NCBI GenBank assembly: GCA_965247775.1
Contig: OZ252031.1
Span: forward strand, 2,604,001-2,668,000
Source of the DNA: G965247775 sp965247775
Lineage (GTDB): Bacteria; Chloroflexota; Dehalococcoidia; Bin125
DNA: 64,000 nt
Reading direction: 5' to 3'
Below, in pieces: positions 8,063 to 15,955 of the stretch. The notes beneath the pieces are model-generated. The model did no database searches and had not been told where the DNA came from. It was given only the letters and a program-made list of their open reading frames with translations. A program made the position numbers and the translations under genes. Position 1 is the first letter of the stretch. Each line of letters opens with the position of its first letter.

Positions 8063-8715
8063 CAGCCGACCGCCGCGCCGATGGCGGCCAGGAGGGCGTC
8101 GCCGACCTGCGGGGGGGGGCGCTCGCCGTCGATGCGGGTGAGCTTGCCGGCGTCCCCGTAGTAGGCGATGAGCGGGGCGGTCTGCTCTTCGTAGACGCGC
8201 AAGCGGCGGTCGAGGGCGGCGGGGGTGTCGTCGTCGCGCTGGACGAGATCGATGCCGTCATGATCGCACTTGCCGGGCAGGCGGGGGGGATTATTGACCT
8301 GGTGGTAGACGCTGCCGTCCTGGGGGCAGGACCAGCGGCCGCTGAGGCGGGCACGGACGACGTCCGGGCGGACGTCGATGAGGAGGGCGTGGTCGACCTG
8401 CTGATCGCGGCCGGCGAGGGCCTGGTCCAGGGCGCGGGCCTGCTCGACGGTGCGGGGGAAGCCGTCGAGGAGGCTGCCGCGGGCGGCGTCGGGGCGGTCG
8501 AGGCGGTCGAGCAGCAGGGCGATGGTGACGTCGTCGGGGACGAGTTCGCCGCGGTCCATGTACTGCTGGGCGAGGGCGCCGAGTGCGGTGCCGCTGCGGA
8601 CGTTGTCGCGGAACATGTCGCCGGTGGCGATGCGGGCGAGGCCGGTGGCTTGGGCGATGCGCGCGGCCTGTGTGCCTTTGCCGGCGCCGGGGGGTCCGAG
8701 CAGGATGAGGTGCAT
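8062..8715 (-). CDS. adk: adenylate kinase
   Basis: Interconverts ATP, AMP and ADP. 217 residues, long-LID form. P-loop GPPGAGKGTQA at residues 7-17, AMP-site segment ATGDMFRDNV and DGFPRTVEQA follow. The LID starts RLSGRWSCPQDGSVYH and contains CDHDG. The zinc site would be Cys-Asp-Cys-Asp rather than four Cys, a variant arrangement. Located between secY and map as in most spc operons. Confidence 0.97.
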   Translation of the reverse strand: MHLILLGPPGAGKGTQAARIAQATGLARIATGDMFRDNVRSGTALGALAQQYMDRGELVPDDVTIALLLDRLDRPDAARGSLLDGFPRTVEQARALDQALAGRDQQVDHALLIDVRPDVVRARLSGRWSCPQDGSVYHQVNNPPRLPGKCDHDGIDLVQRDDDTPAALDRRLRVYEEQTAPLIAYYGDAGKLTRIDGERPPPQVGDALLAAIGAAVG

Positions 8716-8717
8716 CG

Positions 8718-10466
8718 CTAGCGGATGAACCCTTCATAGTTGCGCATGAGGAGTTGCGCTTCGACTTGCTTCATCGTGTCCAGGGCGACGCCGACCACGA
8801 TCAGCAGGCCGGTGCTGGAGATGGTGAGGGCTTGGCTGTCGGGGATGAATTCGGTGGCGAGGAAGGGCACGATGGCGATGAAGCCAAGGAAGAGGGCGCC
8901 GGCGAACGTGATGCGGACGAGGACCTTGTTGATGTACTGCTGGGTGGGGCGTCCGGGGCGGATGCCGGGAACGAAGCCGCCTTGCTTCTGCAGGTTCTCG
9001 GAGAGGTTCTGCTGCTGGAAGGTGACAAGGGTGTAGAAGAAGGTGAAGGCGAAGACGAGGACGAAGGAGAGGGCCCAGTAGAGGGGGCGGCCGGGGGAGA
9101 AGTTGTCCTCGACCCAGCTGGCGGCGCGGATGACGAAGCCGGGGCGCTGGCCCAGGGTCTGGCCCTCGACGGCGTCAATGGTGTTGAGGTCGTCGGGGGG
9201 CTCGAGATGGGTGGGGATCTGGGTGCGGGCGATGAAGTCCCCCTCCACGTCCTCCAAGACGATGGGGGACTGGCCGAGGTCGTTGTTTTCGACGCGCCAG
9301 ACGGGGACGGTATCGCCGCTACCGGGGTCGACTTCGGTCTCGATGGTGGTGAGGACGTTGGCGGCGGCGGCCTGGTTGATGTCGTCCAGGACGTCCTGGA
9401 AGGTCGCCTCGGGGGCGTAGGTGATTTCGGCGTCGTTGACGCGGAATGCGCCCTCCTCAGCGATGCCGTCATAGCTCTCGGCGAGGGTGAGGTCGGCGGC
9501 GTCGGCTTCGGCGAAGGGGACCTGGACGACGGCCTGGGTGGCGGTGTCGTCGCCGGCGGTGCCGGTGATCCAGCCGGCGATGACGGAGGGGAAGATGATG
9601 ATGGAGAAGGCGAAGATGAGGGGGATCATGCCGGCGCTATTGACGCGCAGGGGGATATAGCTTTGCCCGCTCTGGCGGTACATACGGCCGCCGCGGAAGA
9701 CGGAGCGGGCGTACTGGACGGGGATGCGGCGCTGCGCCTCTTGGAAGAGGACGATGAGGGCAACGAGGACGAGGGCGATGCCGATGACGACGGCGATGCC
9801 GCTGACGCCGGTGTCGCTGGCGCGGATGGAGTTGAAGAGGGTGGGGAAGCTGGCGACAATGCCGCCGAAGATGATCAGGGAGATGCCGTTGCCGATGCCC
9901 TTTTCGGTGATCAGTTCACCGAGCCAGATGAGGAACATGGTGCCGGCGGTCATGGAGATGACGGCGGAGAGGGTGGGCAGGGCGTCGCTGCCGGTGAAGC
10001 CGATGCCCTCGATGGCGTTGGCATTTTCCAGCAGGAGGAGCTGACCGTAGCCCTGGACGACGGACATGGGGAGGGCGAACCAGTAGGTATAGAGCTGAAT
10101 CCGGTTGCGGCCGGTTTCGCCTTCCCGGGAGAGTTCCTGCAGCCGCGGGATGAGCGGAGTGAGGAGCTGCATGACGATGGAGGCGGTGATGTAGGGGTAC
10201 ACGCCGAGGGCGACGATGCTGAGGTTTTCCAGGCCGCCGCCGCTGAAGAGGTTGAGGAAGCCGAGGACGGGGTTGTTCTGGAGGGCGTTGTCGAGCTGGA
10301 CGAGGTTGACGTTGGGGACGGGGACGTGGGCGAGGAAGCGGAAGACGACGAGCATGGCCAGGGTGAAGGCGAGTTTCCCTCGGACGTCCGGCTGGCGCCA
10401 GGCATCGACGAGGGCCTGCAGGAGGCGGGGCCTAGTTGGACTCTGACCGGTCTGCGCTCGCTGCAT
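8718..10466 (-). CDS. secY: protein translocase subunit SecY with large extracytoplasmic insertion
   Basis: Channel subunit of the Sec translocon, 582 residues against about 430 normally. TM1-TM7 match the family (residues 31-300; plug region LNLFSGGGLENLSI, TM2 YPYITASIVMQLL). TM8-TM10 resume at about 460 (PLYWALSFVL). The C6 tip is QKQGGFVPGIRPG and the end is LLMRNYEGFIR. Residues about 303-447 are an acidic insertion in the normally short TM7-TM8 external loop, beside the lateral gate. Residues about 350-417 in it (TFQDVLDDINQAAAANVLTT, then WRVENNDLGQSPIVLEDVEG) resemble the flagellar hook IN motif. The start overlaps rplO by 35 nt. Confidence 0.95.
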   Translation of the reverse strand: MQRAQTGQSPTRPRLLQALVDAWRQPDVRGKLAFTLAMLVVFRFLAHVPVPNVNLVQLDNALQNNPVLGFLNLFSGGGLENLSIVALGVYPYITASIVMQLLTPLIPRLQELSREGETGRNRIQLYTYWFALPMSVVQGYGQLLLLENANAIEGIGFTGSDALPTLSAVISMTAGTMFLIWLGELITEKGIGNGISLIIFGGIVASFPTLFNSIRASDTGVSGIAVVIGIALVLVALIVLFQEAQRRIPVQYARSVFRGGRMYRQSGQSYIPLRVNSAGMIPLIFAFSIIIFPSVIAGWITGTAGDDTATQAVVQVPFAEADAADLTLAESYDGIAEEGAFRVNDAEITYAPEATFQDVLDDINQAAAANVLTTIETEVDPGSGDTVPVWRVENNDLGQSPIVLEDVEGDFIARTQIPTHLEPPDDLNTIDAVEGQTLGQRPGFVIRAASWVEDNFSPGRPLYWALSFVLVFAFTFFYTLVTFQQQNLSENLQKQGGFVPGIRPGRPTQQYINKVLVRITFAGALFLGFIAIVPFLATEFIPDSQALTISSTGLLIVVGVALDTMKQVEAQLLMRNYEGFIR

Positions 10467-10917
10467 TCAGCTCCTCAACGGCCCCACCCGCCGCTTCGAT
10501 CTTGCGCCGGGCGGCGGCGGAGACTTTGGGCGCCCGCACGGTGAGGGGGTGCGCCAACTCACCGTTGCCCAGGATTTTGCAGGCTTCATCCGTCCGCTTG
10601 AGCAGGCGCGCCCGGACGAGGCCCTCGGCGTCGACGACGGCACCGGCGGGGAAGCGGGCGCTGAGGTCGGCGAGGTTGATTGGGGTGTACTCGACGCGGA
10701 AGCGGTTATGGAAGCCACGTTTGTGGGGCATGCGGCGGATGAGAGGGAGCTGGCCGCCTTCGAAGCCGGGGCGGATGTCGTTGCCGGCGCGGGCTTTCTG
10801 GCCCTTGAGGCCTTTGCCGGCGTAGGTGCCGGTGCCGGAGGCGTTGCCGCGGCCGAGCCGCTTGCGGGGGTGGGTGGCGCCGGGGGCGGGACGCAGGTCG
10901 TTGGCGCGCAGTGGCAT
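10432..10917 (-). CDS. rplO: 50S ribosomal protein L15
   Basis: L15, 161 residues. N-terminal Gly/Arg-rich rRNA-threading segment (GATHPRKRLGRGNASGTGT, GQKARAG) and RPGFEGGQLPLIRRMPHKRG, then a globular C-terminal part with GELAHPLTVRAPKVS. Located between rpmD and secY. Its 3' end overlaps secY by 35 nt, an unusually long overlap in this operon. Confidence 0.96.
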   Translation of the reverse strand: MPLRANDLRPAPGATHPRKRLGRGNASGTGTYAGKGLKGQKARAGNDIRPGFEGGQLPLIRRMPHKRGFHNRFRVEYTPINLADLSARFPAGAVVDAEGLVRARLLKRTDEACKILGNGELAHPLTVRAPKVSAAARRKIEAAGGAVEELNAASADRSESN

Positions 10918-10919
10918 GG

Positions 10920-11102
10920 TCAGTCGACCTCGCTCACCGCGACCAGGTGCGCCACCTTGTGGAGCATACCACGCACGTCCGGCGTATCCGGCTTCTCGAC
11001 GCTCTGGCCGAGGCGCCGCAGGCCGAGCGATCGGACGGTGTGGCCTTGGTTGGCACGGTAGCCGATGGCGCTTTTGACGTAGGTGATGCGCAGGGTGGCC
11101 AT
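10920..11102 (-). CDS. rpmD: 50S ribosomal protein L30
   Basis: A 60-residue L30, the normal bacterial length. Signatures: LRITYVKSAIGYRANQGHTV at the start, then the LGLRRLGQSV helix and a C-terminal MLHKVAHLVAV strand. Separated from rplO by 2 nt. Confidence 0.94.
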   Translation of the reverse strand: MATLRITYVKSAIGYRANQGHTVRSLGLRRLGQSVEKPDTPDVRGMLHKVAHLVAVSEVD

Positions 11103-11132
11103 GGGGGGCGTTGTCTCCGTCTTCCCTGCCGA

Positions 11133-11729
11133 CTATTCCGCCCCGGCGGGCGGGGCGGCAGTGGCGGGCTCGGGGGCGGGGGCGGCTTCGGGCGGCGGGG
11201 CGGGCAGGCGGCCTGCCAGGCGCAGGCGCTCGCGGCGGACTTCGACAGGGTCGCGCAGGGCGGCGAGGGCGTCCATGGTGCAGCGCACGACGTTGACGAC
11301 GTTGTTGGAGCCGAGGGACTTGGTGAGGACGTTGCGCACGCCGGCGGCTTCCAGGATGGCGCGGACGCCGCCGCCGGCGATGACGCCGGTGCCGGGGGCG
11401 GCGGGCTTGAACATGACGCGGGAGGCGCCGAAGTCCTGGGTGATGGGGTGGGGCAGGGTGCCTTCGCGGAGGGGCACCTTGATCAGGCTGCGGCGGGCGA
11501 CGGTGGCGCCTTTGCGGATGGCTTCGGGGACTTCGTTGGCGCGGCCGATGCCGACGCCGACGCGGCCCTTGCCGTCGCCGACGACGACCACGGCGGTGAA
11601 GGAGAAGCGGCGGCCGCCCTTGACGACCTTGGCGACACGATTGATGGAGACGACCTTCTCCACCATGTCGTCGCCGGGGCGGTCATTCCGGCCTCGGCGT
11701 CGATCGCGTCCGCCGCGCATTTGTACCAT
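11133..11729 (-). CDS. rpsE: 30S ribosomal protein S5
   Basis: S5, 198 residues, at the mRNA entry side and important for decoding fidelity. The double-stranded RNA-binding N domain begins VVSINRVAKVVKGGRRFSFT. The C domain includes PAAPGTGVIAGGGVRAILEA and TKSLGSNNVVNVV. About 25 Pro/Ala/Glu-rich residues are added at the C terminus. Confidence 0.97.
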   Translation of the reverse strand: MVQMRGGRDRRRGRNDRPGDDMVEKVVSINRVAKVVKGGRRFSFTAVVVVGDGKGRVGVGIGRANEVPEAIRKGATVARRSLIKVPLREGTLPHPITQDFGASRVMFKPAAPGTGVIAGGGVRAILEAAGVRNVLTKSLGSNNVVNVVRCTMDALAALRDPVEVRRERLRLAGRLPAPPPEAAPAPEPATAAPPAGAE

Positions 11730-11738
11730 GGGCGCCTC

Positions 11739-12113
11739 CTAGAAGTGCAGACCGCCCTCGCGAGCGGCCTCCGCGAGGGCTTTGATCCGGCCGTGGTAGC
11801 GGAAGCCGCCGCGGTCGAAGACGACGTTCTGGATGCCGGCGGCGCGGGCCCGTTGGGCGAGGCGGGCGCCGACTTGGGCGGCGCGCTGGGTTTTGCGGTC
11901 GCCGGCGGGGGTGCGAAGGTCGGGTTCCAGGTCGGAGGCGGCGGCGAGCGTGTGCTGGGCGTCGTCGTCGATGACTTGGCCGTAGATGTGGGCGTTGGAG
12001 CGGAAGACGGCCAGGCGGGGGCGCTCGGCGCTGCCGCGCACGCGGCGGCGGACGCGGGCGTGGCGGCGCAGTCTGGCGGCGCGGGTGGTGAGGCGTTTGC
12101 GGCGGGTTCCCAT
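11739..12113 (-). CDS. rplR: 50S ribosomal protein L18
   Basis: L18, 124 residues, binds 5S rRNA with L5. Signatures: RVRGSAERPRLAVFRSNAHI, YGQVIDDDAQHTLAAAS and C-terminal VVFDRGGFRYHGRIKALAEA. Confidence 0.97.
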   Translation of the reverse strand: MGTRRKRLTTRAARLRRHARVRRRVRGSAERPRLAVFRSNAHIYGQVIDDDAQHTLAAASDLEPDLRTPAGDRKTQRAAQVGARLAQRARAAGIQNVVFDRGGFRYHGRIKALAEAAREGGLHF

Positions 12114-12128
12114 GCGGTGCTCCTGCGC

Positions 12129-12674
12129 CTAGACGCCGGCGCTGACGGCGCTCTTGCCGGCCTTGCGGCGGACCCACTCCCCCTGGTAGCGGATGCCCTT
12201 GCCCTTGTAGGGCTCGGGGGGGCGGACCTTGCGGATCTCGGCGGCCTGCTGGCCGACGGCTTGCTTGTCGATGCCGCTGATACGGATGAGGTTGCCTTCG
12301 ACCTCGAAGCTGATGCCTGGATGAGGGTCGATGACGACGGGGTGGGAGAACCCGACGCGCAGGTTGAGGCTGGGGCCGGCCAGTTCGGCGCGGTACCCGG
12401 TGCCCCGGATCTCGAGCGTTTTGACGAAGCCGTCAGAGACGCCGACGACCATGTTGTTGATCAGGGCGCGGGTGAGGCCGTGCAGGGCGCGCGTTTCCTT
12501 CCGGTCGTTGGGACGGGTGACGACGACGGCGGCCTCTTCGAGCGTGATGCCCATGCCGGCGGGGACGCTCCAGCGGAGTTCGCCTTTGGGCCCGGTCACG
12601 GCGACGCGGGGGCCATCGACGGTGACGCTGACACCGCTGGGCAGGGGGACGGGGAGACGGCCAACTCGGCTCAT
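12129..12674 (-). CDS. rplF: 50S ribosomal protein L6
   Basis: L6, 181 residues, with the duplicated L6 fold: SRVGRLPVPLPSGVSVTVDG and VTGPKGEL in the first copy, and the C-terminal signature PEPYKGKGIRYQGEWVRRKA. It sits near the GTPase centre at the base of the stalk. 15 nt separate it from rplR. Confidence 0.97.
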   Translation of the reverse strand: MSRVGRLPVPLPSGVSVTVDGPRVAVTGPKGELRWSVPAGMGITLEEAAVVVTRPNDRKETRALHGLTRALINNMVVGVSDGFVKTLEIRGTGYRAELAGPSLNLRVGFSHPVVIDPHPGISFEVEGNLIRISGIDKQAVGQQAAEIRKVRPPEPYKGKGIRYQGEWVRRKAGKSAVSAGV

Positions 12675-12678
12675 GATG

Positions 12679-13074
12679 TCACCATACGTAACAGAGGACT
12701 TCGCCGCCGACGTTCTGGCTGCGGGCGTCGCGCCCGGTCATGACGCCGCGGGGGGTGGACATGATGGCGACGCCGAGGCCGCCGAAGACGCGGGGGATCT
12801 CGCGGCGCTGGACGTAGACGCGGAGGCCGGGACGGCTGACGCGCTGGAGTCCGGCGAGGACGGAGTCGCCGCCTTCGTTGTAGAGAAGTTCGATGTCGAG
12901 TTCGGGCTGGGGCCCGGGGCTGGGGCGCATGTCGTAGCCCTTGATGAAGCCCTCGCTGGCGAGGACGTCGGCGATGGCGACCTTGATCTTGGAGGCGGGC
13001 ACGCGGACCCGGCTGTGGCGGGCGGTTTTGGCGTTGCGGATGCGCGTCAGCATGTCGGCGATGGGGTCAGTCAT
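12679..13074 (-). CDS. rpsH: 30S ribosomal protein S8
   Basis: S8, 131 residues, a primary 16S rRNA binder and the spc-operon repressor in E. coli. N terminus TDPIADMLTRIRNAKTARHS, C-terminal signature VAIMSTPRGVMTGRDARSQN and GGEVLCYVW. The ATG is chosen where homology begins; the frame is open upstream. rpsN (S14), which usually lies between rplE and rpsH, is absent: the gap is only 19 bp. Confidence 0.97.
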   Translation of the reverse strand: MTDPIADMLTRIRNAKTARHSRVRVPASKIKVAIADVLASEGFIKGYDMRPSPGPQPELDIELLYNEGGDSVLAGLQRVSRPGLRVYVQRREIPRVFGGLGVAIMSTPRGVMTGRDARSQNVGGEVLCYVW

Positions 13075-13093
13075 GGGGCTGGCGGGCCTCCTC

Positions 13094-13645
13094 TCAGGCG
13101 ATCCGGGCGAAGGGCATCCCCAGCAGCTCCAGCAGGCGACGGCCCTCCTCGTCCGTGCGGGCGGAGGTAAGGACGTTGACCTGGAGGCCGCGGATGTGGT
13201 CCACGTTGGCGAATTCGATCTCGGGGAAGATGATTTGTTCACGCAGGCCGAGGCTGTAGTTGCCGCGGCCGTCAAAGGCGGTGCGGGAGAGCCCTTGGAA
13301 GTCGCGGATGCGGGGGAGGGCCGCGTTGATGGTGCGGTCGAGGAACTCCCACATGCGGACGCCGCGGAGGGAGCAGGTGGCGCCGACGGCGTTGCCTTCG
13401 CGCAGCTTGAAGTTGGCGATGGACTTGCGGGCGCGGGTGATGACGGGGCGCTGGCCGGTGATGGCGGCGAGTTCTTCGGTAACGTTATCCAGGGCACGGG
13501 CGTTGGTGAGGGCTTCGCCGACGCCGGCGTTGACGACGACGCGGGTGACGCAGGGAACGGCCATGACGTTGGCGTAGTGGAACTCGTCGCGCAGTTTGGG
13601 GAGGGCTTCGTCCAGATAGCGCTGCCTGAGGCGGGGGATGGGCAT
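13094..13645 (-). CDS. rplE: 50S ribosomal protein L5
   Basis: L5, 183 residues, binds 5S rRNA and contacts S13 across the subunit bridge. Signatures: PCVTRVVVNAGVGEALTNAR, TGQRPVITRARKSIANFKLR, DFQGLSRTAFDGRGNYSLGL and a C-terminal SARTDEEGRRLLELLGMPF. Start overlaps the rplX stop by one base (TGATG). Confidence 0.97.
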   Translation of the reverse strand: MPIPRLRQRYLDEALPKLRDEFHYANVMAVPCVTRVVVNAGVGEALTNARALDNVTEELAAITGQRPVITRARKSIANFKLREGNAVGATCSLRGVRMWEFLDRTINAALPRIRDFQGLSRTAFDGRGNYSLGLREQIIFPEIEFANVDHIRGLQVNVLTSARTDEEGRRLLELLGMPFARIA

Positions 13646-13959
13646 CAGTCCAGGTCCTCCTGGCAGCGCCGGCAGAAGCGCACTTTGACGCCGTCCGGGC
13701 GGCGGCGATAGCCGACGCGGGTGGCTTTGTCGCAGTCGGGGCAGACGACGGCGACGTTGCTCCAGTGGAGCGGGGCTTCGATTTCGATGATGCCGGCGGT
13801 GGCGCCGAGCGCCTGGGCCTTCATGTGCTTTTTGACGATGTTGACCCCCTGCACGATGACGCGGGCGCGCTGGGCCTGCAGTTCGCGGATCTGGCCGCGG
13901 CGGCCACGATCCTTGCCGGTGAGCACCTCCACGAGGTCGTCCTGGCGGAGGCGGCGCAT
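13645..13959 (-). CDS. rplX: 50S ribosomal protein L24
   Basis: L24, 104 residues, an assembly initiator near the exit tunnel. The KOW motif is at the N terminus (DDLVEVLTGKDRGRRGQI), followed by GVNIVKKHMKA. The C-terminal half has two CxxC pairs (CPDC and CRRC) that can form a small metal ribbon, as in many bacterial L24 proteins. ATG overlaps the rplN stop by one base. Confidence 0.96.
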   Translation of the reverse strand: MRRLRQDDLVEVLTGKDRGRRGQIRELQAQRARVIVQGVNIVKKHMKAQALGATAGIIEIEAPLHWSNVAVVCPDCDKATRVGYRRRPDGVKVRFCRRCQEDLD

Positions 13960-14327
13960 CAGACGACCTCCGGGGCGAGGGAGACGATGCGCATGTAGTT
14001 CTTCTCGCGCAGTTCGCGGGCGACGGGGCCGAAGATGCGGGTGCCGCGGGGGTTGGTGGTATCGGCGAGGAGGACGGCGGCGTTGTCGTCGAAGCGGATG
14101 TAGGAGCCGTCGGCGCGGCGGTACTCTTTGGCGGTGCGGACGACGACGGCGCGGACGACCTCGCCCTTTTTGACGTCGCGGCCGGGGTCGGCCTGCTTGA
14201 CGGTGGCGACGATGACGTCGCCGACGCCGGCGTAGCGGCGGCCCGTGCCGCCGAGGACGCGGATGCACTTGATGGATCGGGCGCCGGAGTTGTCGGCGAC
14301 GCGCAGGGAGCTTTCCTGCTGAATCAC
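13959..14327 (-). CDS. rplN: 50S ribosomal protein L14
   Basis: L14, 122 residues, the standard size. Signatures: MIQQESSLRVADNSGARSIK, VIVATVKQADPGRDVKKGEV, VVRTAKEYRRADGSYIRFDD and GTRIFGPVARELRE. Start overlaps the rpsQ stop (ATGA). It is one of the few proteins here without any added tail. Confidence 0.98.
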   Translation of the reverse strand: MIQQESSLRVADNSGARSIKCIRVLGGTGRRYAGVGDVIVATVKQADPGRDVKKGEVVRAVVVRTAKEYRRADGSYIRFDDNAAVLLADTTNPRGTRIFGPVARELREKNYMRIVSLAPEVV

Positions 14328-15079
14328 GGCCCGCTCTCTTCTGGCGGCTCGCTCTCCGCCTGGGGCTCGCCAGCGGACTCACTGGGGGCGGCGGGGCTTG
14401 CGGTGGCCGGGGTGGCGGCGGGGCTTGCGGTGGCCGGGGTGGCGGCGGGGCTTGCGGTGGCCGGGGTGGCGGCGGGGCTTGCGGCGGCCGGGGTGGCAGC
14501 GGGGCTTGCGACGGCCGGGGTGGCAGCGGGGCTTGCGGCGGCCGGGGTGGCAGCGGGGCTTGCGGCGGCCGGGGTGGCAGCGGGGCTTGCGGCGGCCGGG
14601 GTGGCAGCGGGGCTTGCGGCGGCCGGGGTGGCAGCGGGGCTTGCGGCGGCCGGGGTGGCAGCGGGGCTTGCGGCGGCCGGGGTGGCAGCGGGGCTTGCGG
14701 CGGCCGGGGTGGCGGCGGGGCTTGCGGCGGCCGGGGTGGCGGCGGGGCTTGCGGCGGCCGGGGTGGCGGCGGGGCTTGCGACGGCAGGCTCGTCCAGGGC
14801 GGGGGCGCTGATCTCGCGCGGTTGCAGCTCGGCCACTTCGTGGCGCTCGACGATGCGGAGCACGCGCCAGTGCTTGTGCTTGGAGAGGGGGCGGCACTCT
14901 TCGATGAGGACGGTGTCGCCGAGAGCGCAGACGTTGGTTTCGTCGTGGGCCTGGTACTTCTTGCGGCGGCGCAGGACCTTTTTGTAGAGCGGGTGGGCGA
15001 CGGTGCGTTCGACGCGCACGACGACGGTCTTGTCCATCTTGTCGCTGACGACGACGCCGGTGCGTTGCTTGCGGGGCAT
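14324..15079 (-). CDS. rpsQ: 30S ribosomal protein S17 with long repetitive C-terminal tail
   Basis: S17 OB-fold core in residues 1-85 (RTGVVVSDKMDKTVVVRVER, HPLYKKVLRRRKKYQAHDE, GDTVLIEECRPLSKHKHWRV). A tail of about 165 residues follows, mostly a 9-residue unit Ser-Pro-Ala-Ala-Thr-Pro-Ala-Ala-Ala repeated 14 times, then an acidic end. Total 251 residues against about 85 normally. The frame is open throughout and the stop overlaps rplN (ATGA), so the tail is probably translated. The tail should be disordered or PPII-like and solvent-exposed; its role is unknown. Confidence 0.94.
   Translation of the reverse strand: MPRKQRTGVVVSDKMDKTVVVRVERTVAHPLYKKVLRRRKKYQAHDETNVCALGDTVLIEECRPLSKHKHWRVLRIVERHEVAELQPREISAPALDEPAVASPAATPAAASPAATPAAASPAATPAAASPAATPAAASPAATPAAASPAATPAAASPAATPAAASPAATPAAASPAATPAAASPAATPAVASPAATPAAASPAATPATASPAATPATASPAATPATASPAAPSESAGEPQAESEPPEESGP
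14397..14774 (-). repeat. fourteen 27-bp tandem repeats coding the S17 tail
   Basis: Fourteen head-to-tail 27-bp units. The plus-strand form begins CTTGCGGCGGCCGGGG and ends GTGGCAGCGGGG. Variation is confined to two positions: GCGGCGG/GCGGTGG/GCGACGG, and GCA/GCG. Flanked by partial units. All differences keep the 9-residue frame; they give only Ala, Thr or Val at one residue and are silent at the other. This is typical of array growth by slippage or unequal exchange with purifying selection on composition. Confidence 0.95.
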
Positions 15080-15082
15080 GGC

Positions 15083-15532
15083 TCAGTCGGCCTCCTGGGC
15101 GGCGGGCGCGTCGGCGTCCGGGGTGTCGGCGGCATCGGCGGTGGGCTGGGCGTCTTCCGCGGCGGCGTCGGGGCCGGGGGCGGCGGCCGCGGGGCCGTCG
15201 CCTTCGGCCTCGGCGCGGGCGGCGGCGGCTTCTTCTTCCTGCTCGCGGCGTTCGTCGAGGGCGCGCTGCTTTTGCGGCGAGACGACGGGGGCCGGGGCGG
15301 CGGTCAGGGGGGTGAGGGGGACGCCGGCGACGGTGGCGAGCTGTCGCTGGCGGAGGATGGTGCGGAGGCGGGCGATCTGGCGACGGGCGCGCCGGACGGC
15401 GGTGGCGTCCTGCAGCCGCCGGGTGCCTTTCTGGAACTGGAGATTGAAGAGTTCGCGGTAGGCCTCGTTGACGGCCTCACCAAGGGCGGCGTCGTCGAGG
15501 CGGCGGGCGTCGTCGGCGAGGGCGTTGGGCAC
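15083..15532 (-). CDS. rpmC: 50S ribosomal protein L29 with acidic C-terminal tail
   Basis: L29 core within the first 65 or so residues (ARRLDDAALGEAVNEAYREL, FNLQFQKGTRRLQDAT, RRARRQIARLRTILRQRQ). An 80-residue tail rich in Ala, Glu, Asp and Pro follows, more than doubling the usual length. L29 lies at the tunnel exit, where nascent-chain factors dock, so the tail could be exposed there (inference). GTG start chosen: it lies 2 nt after the rplP stop, where L29 homology begins. Confidence 0.92.
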   Translation of the reverse strand: MPNALADDARRLDDAALGEAVNEAYRELFNLQFQKGTRRLQDATAVRRARRQIARLRTILRQRQLATVAGVPLTPLTAAPAPVVSPQKQRALDERREQEEEAAAARAEAEGDGPAAAAPGPDAAAEDAQPTADAADTPDADAPAAQEAD

Positions 15533-15534
15533 GG

Positions 15535-15954
15535 CTAGATCACTTCCATCTCGCGCTGGACGACGCGGGTATGGACGGGGAGTTTGTGGGCAGCGAGGCG
15601 GAGGGCTTCGCGGGCTTCGGCTTCGCTGACGCCGGCGATTTCGAAGATGACGCGGCCGGGCTTGACGACGGCGACCCATTTTTCGGGCGCGCCCTTGCCT
15701 TTGCCCATGCGGGTTTCGGCGGGTTTCTGGGTGACGGACTTGTCGGGGAAGATGCGGATCCAGACCTTGCCGCCGCGGCGGACGTGATGGGTGATGGCGC
15801 GGCGGGCGGCCTCGATCTGGCGGCCGTCGATCCAGGCGGGGTCGAGGGACTGCAGGCCGAACTCGCCGAAGGCGACGGTGCTGCCTTTGGTGGCGACGCC
15901 GCGGCGGCGGCCGCGGTGGTGTTTGCGCCATTTGACCCGTTTGGGTTGCAGCAT
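15535..15954 (-). CDS. rplP: 50S ribosomal protein L16
   Basis: L16, 139 residues, near the A-site tRNA elbow. Signatures: MLQPKRVKWRKHHRGRRRGV, FGEFGLQSLDPAWIDGRQIE, RIFPDKSVTQKPAETRMGKG and WVAVVKPGRVIFEIAGVSE. Standard length. Confidence 0.98.
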   Translation of the reverse strand: MLQPKRVKWRKHHRGRRRGVATKGSTVAFGEFGLQSLDPAWIDGRQIEAARRAITHHVRRGGKVWIRIFPDKSVTQKPAETRMGKGKGAPEKWVAVVKPGRVIFEIAGVSEAEAREALRLAAHKLPVHTRVVQREMEVI

Positions 15955-15955
15955 C

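Noticed and set aside
8754..10544. Long plus-strand open frame opposite secY/rplO (596 codons, Gly/Glu/Asp-rich)
   Set aside because: It mirrors secY codon structure on the opposite strand. GC-rich third positions create such frames across the window (also at 4233-5720, 10911-12743, 21273-23411 and 46426-48918). None has protein-like motifs.
14397..14774. CRISPR-like array
   Set aside because: The 27-bp units are head-to-tail with no spacers, lie inside rpsQ in frame and have no cas genes nearby.
14403..14987. Plus-strand Gly-Val-Ala-Ala-Gly repeat protein
   Set aside because: Antisense shadow of the S17 repeat tail; no ribosome-binding site or family features.
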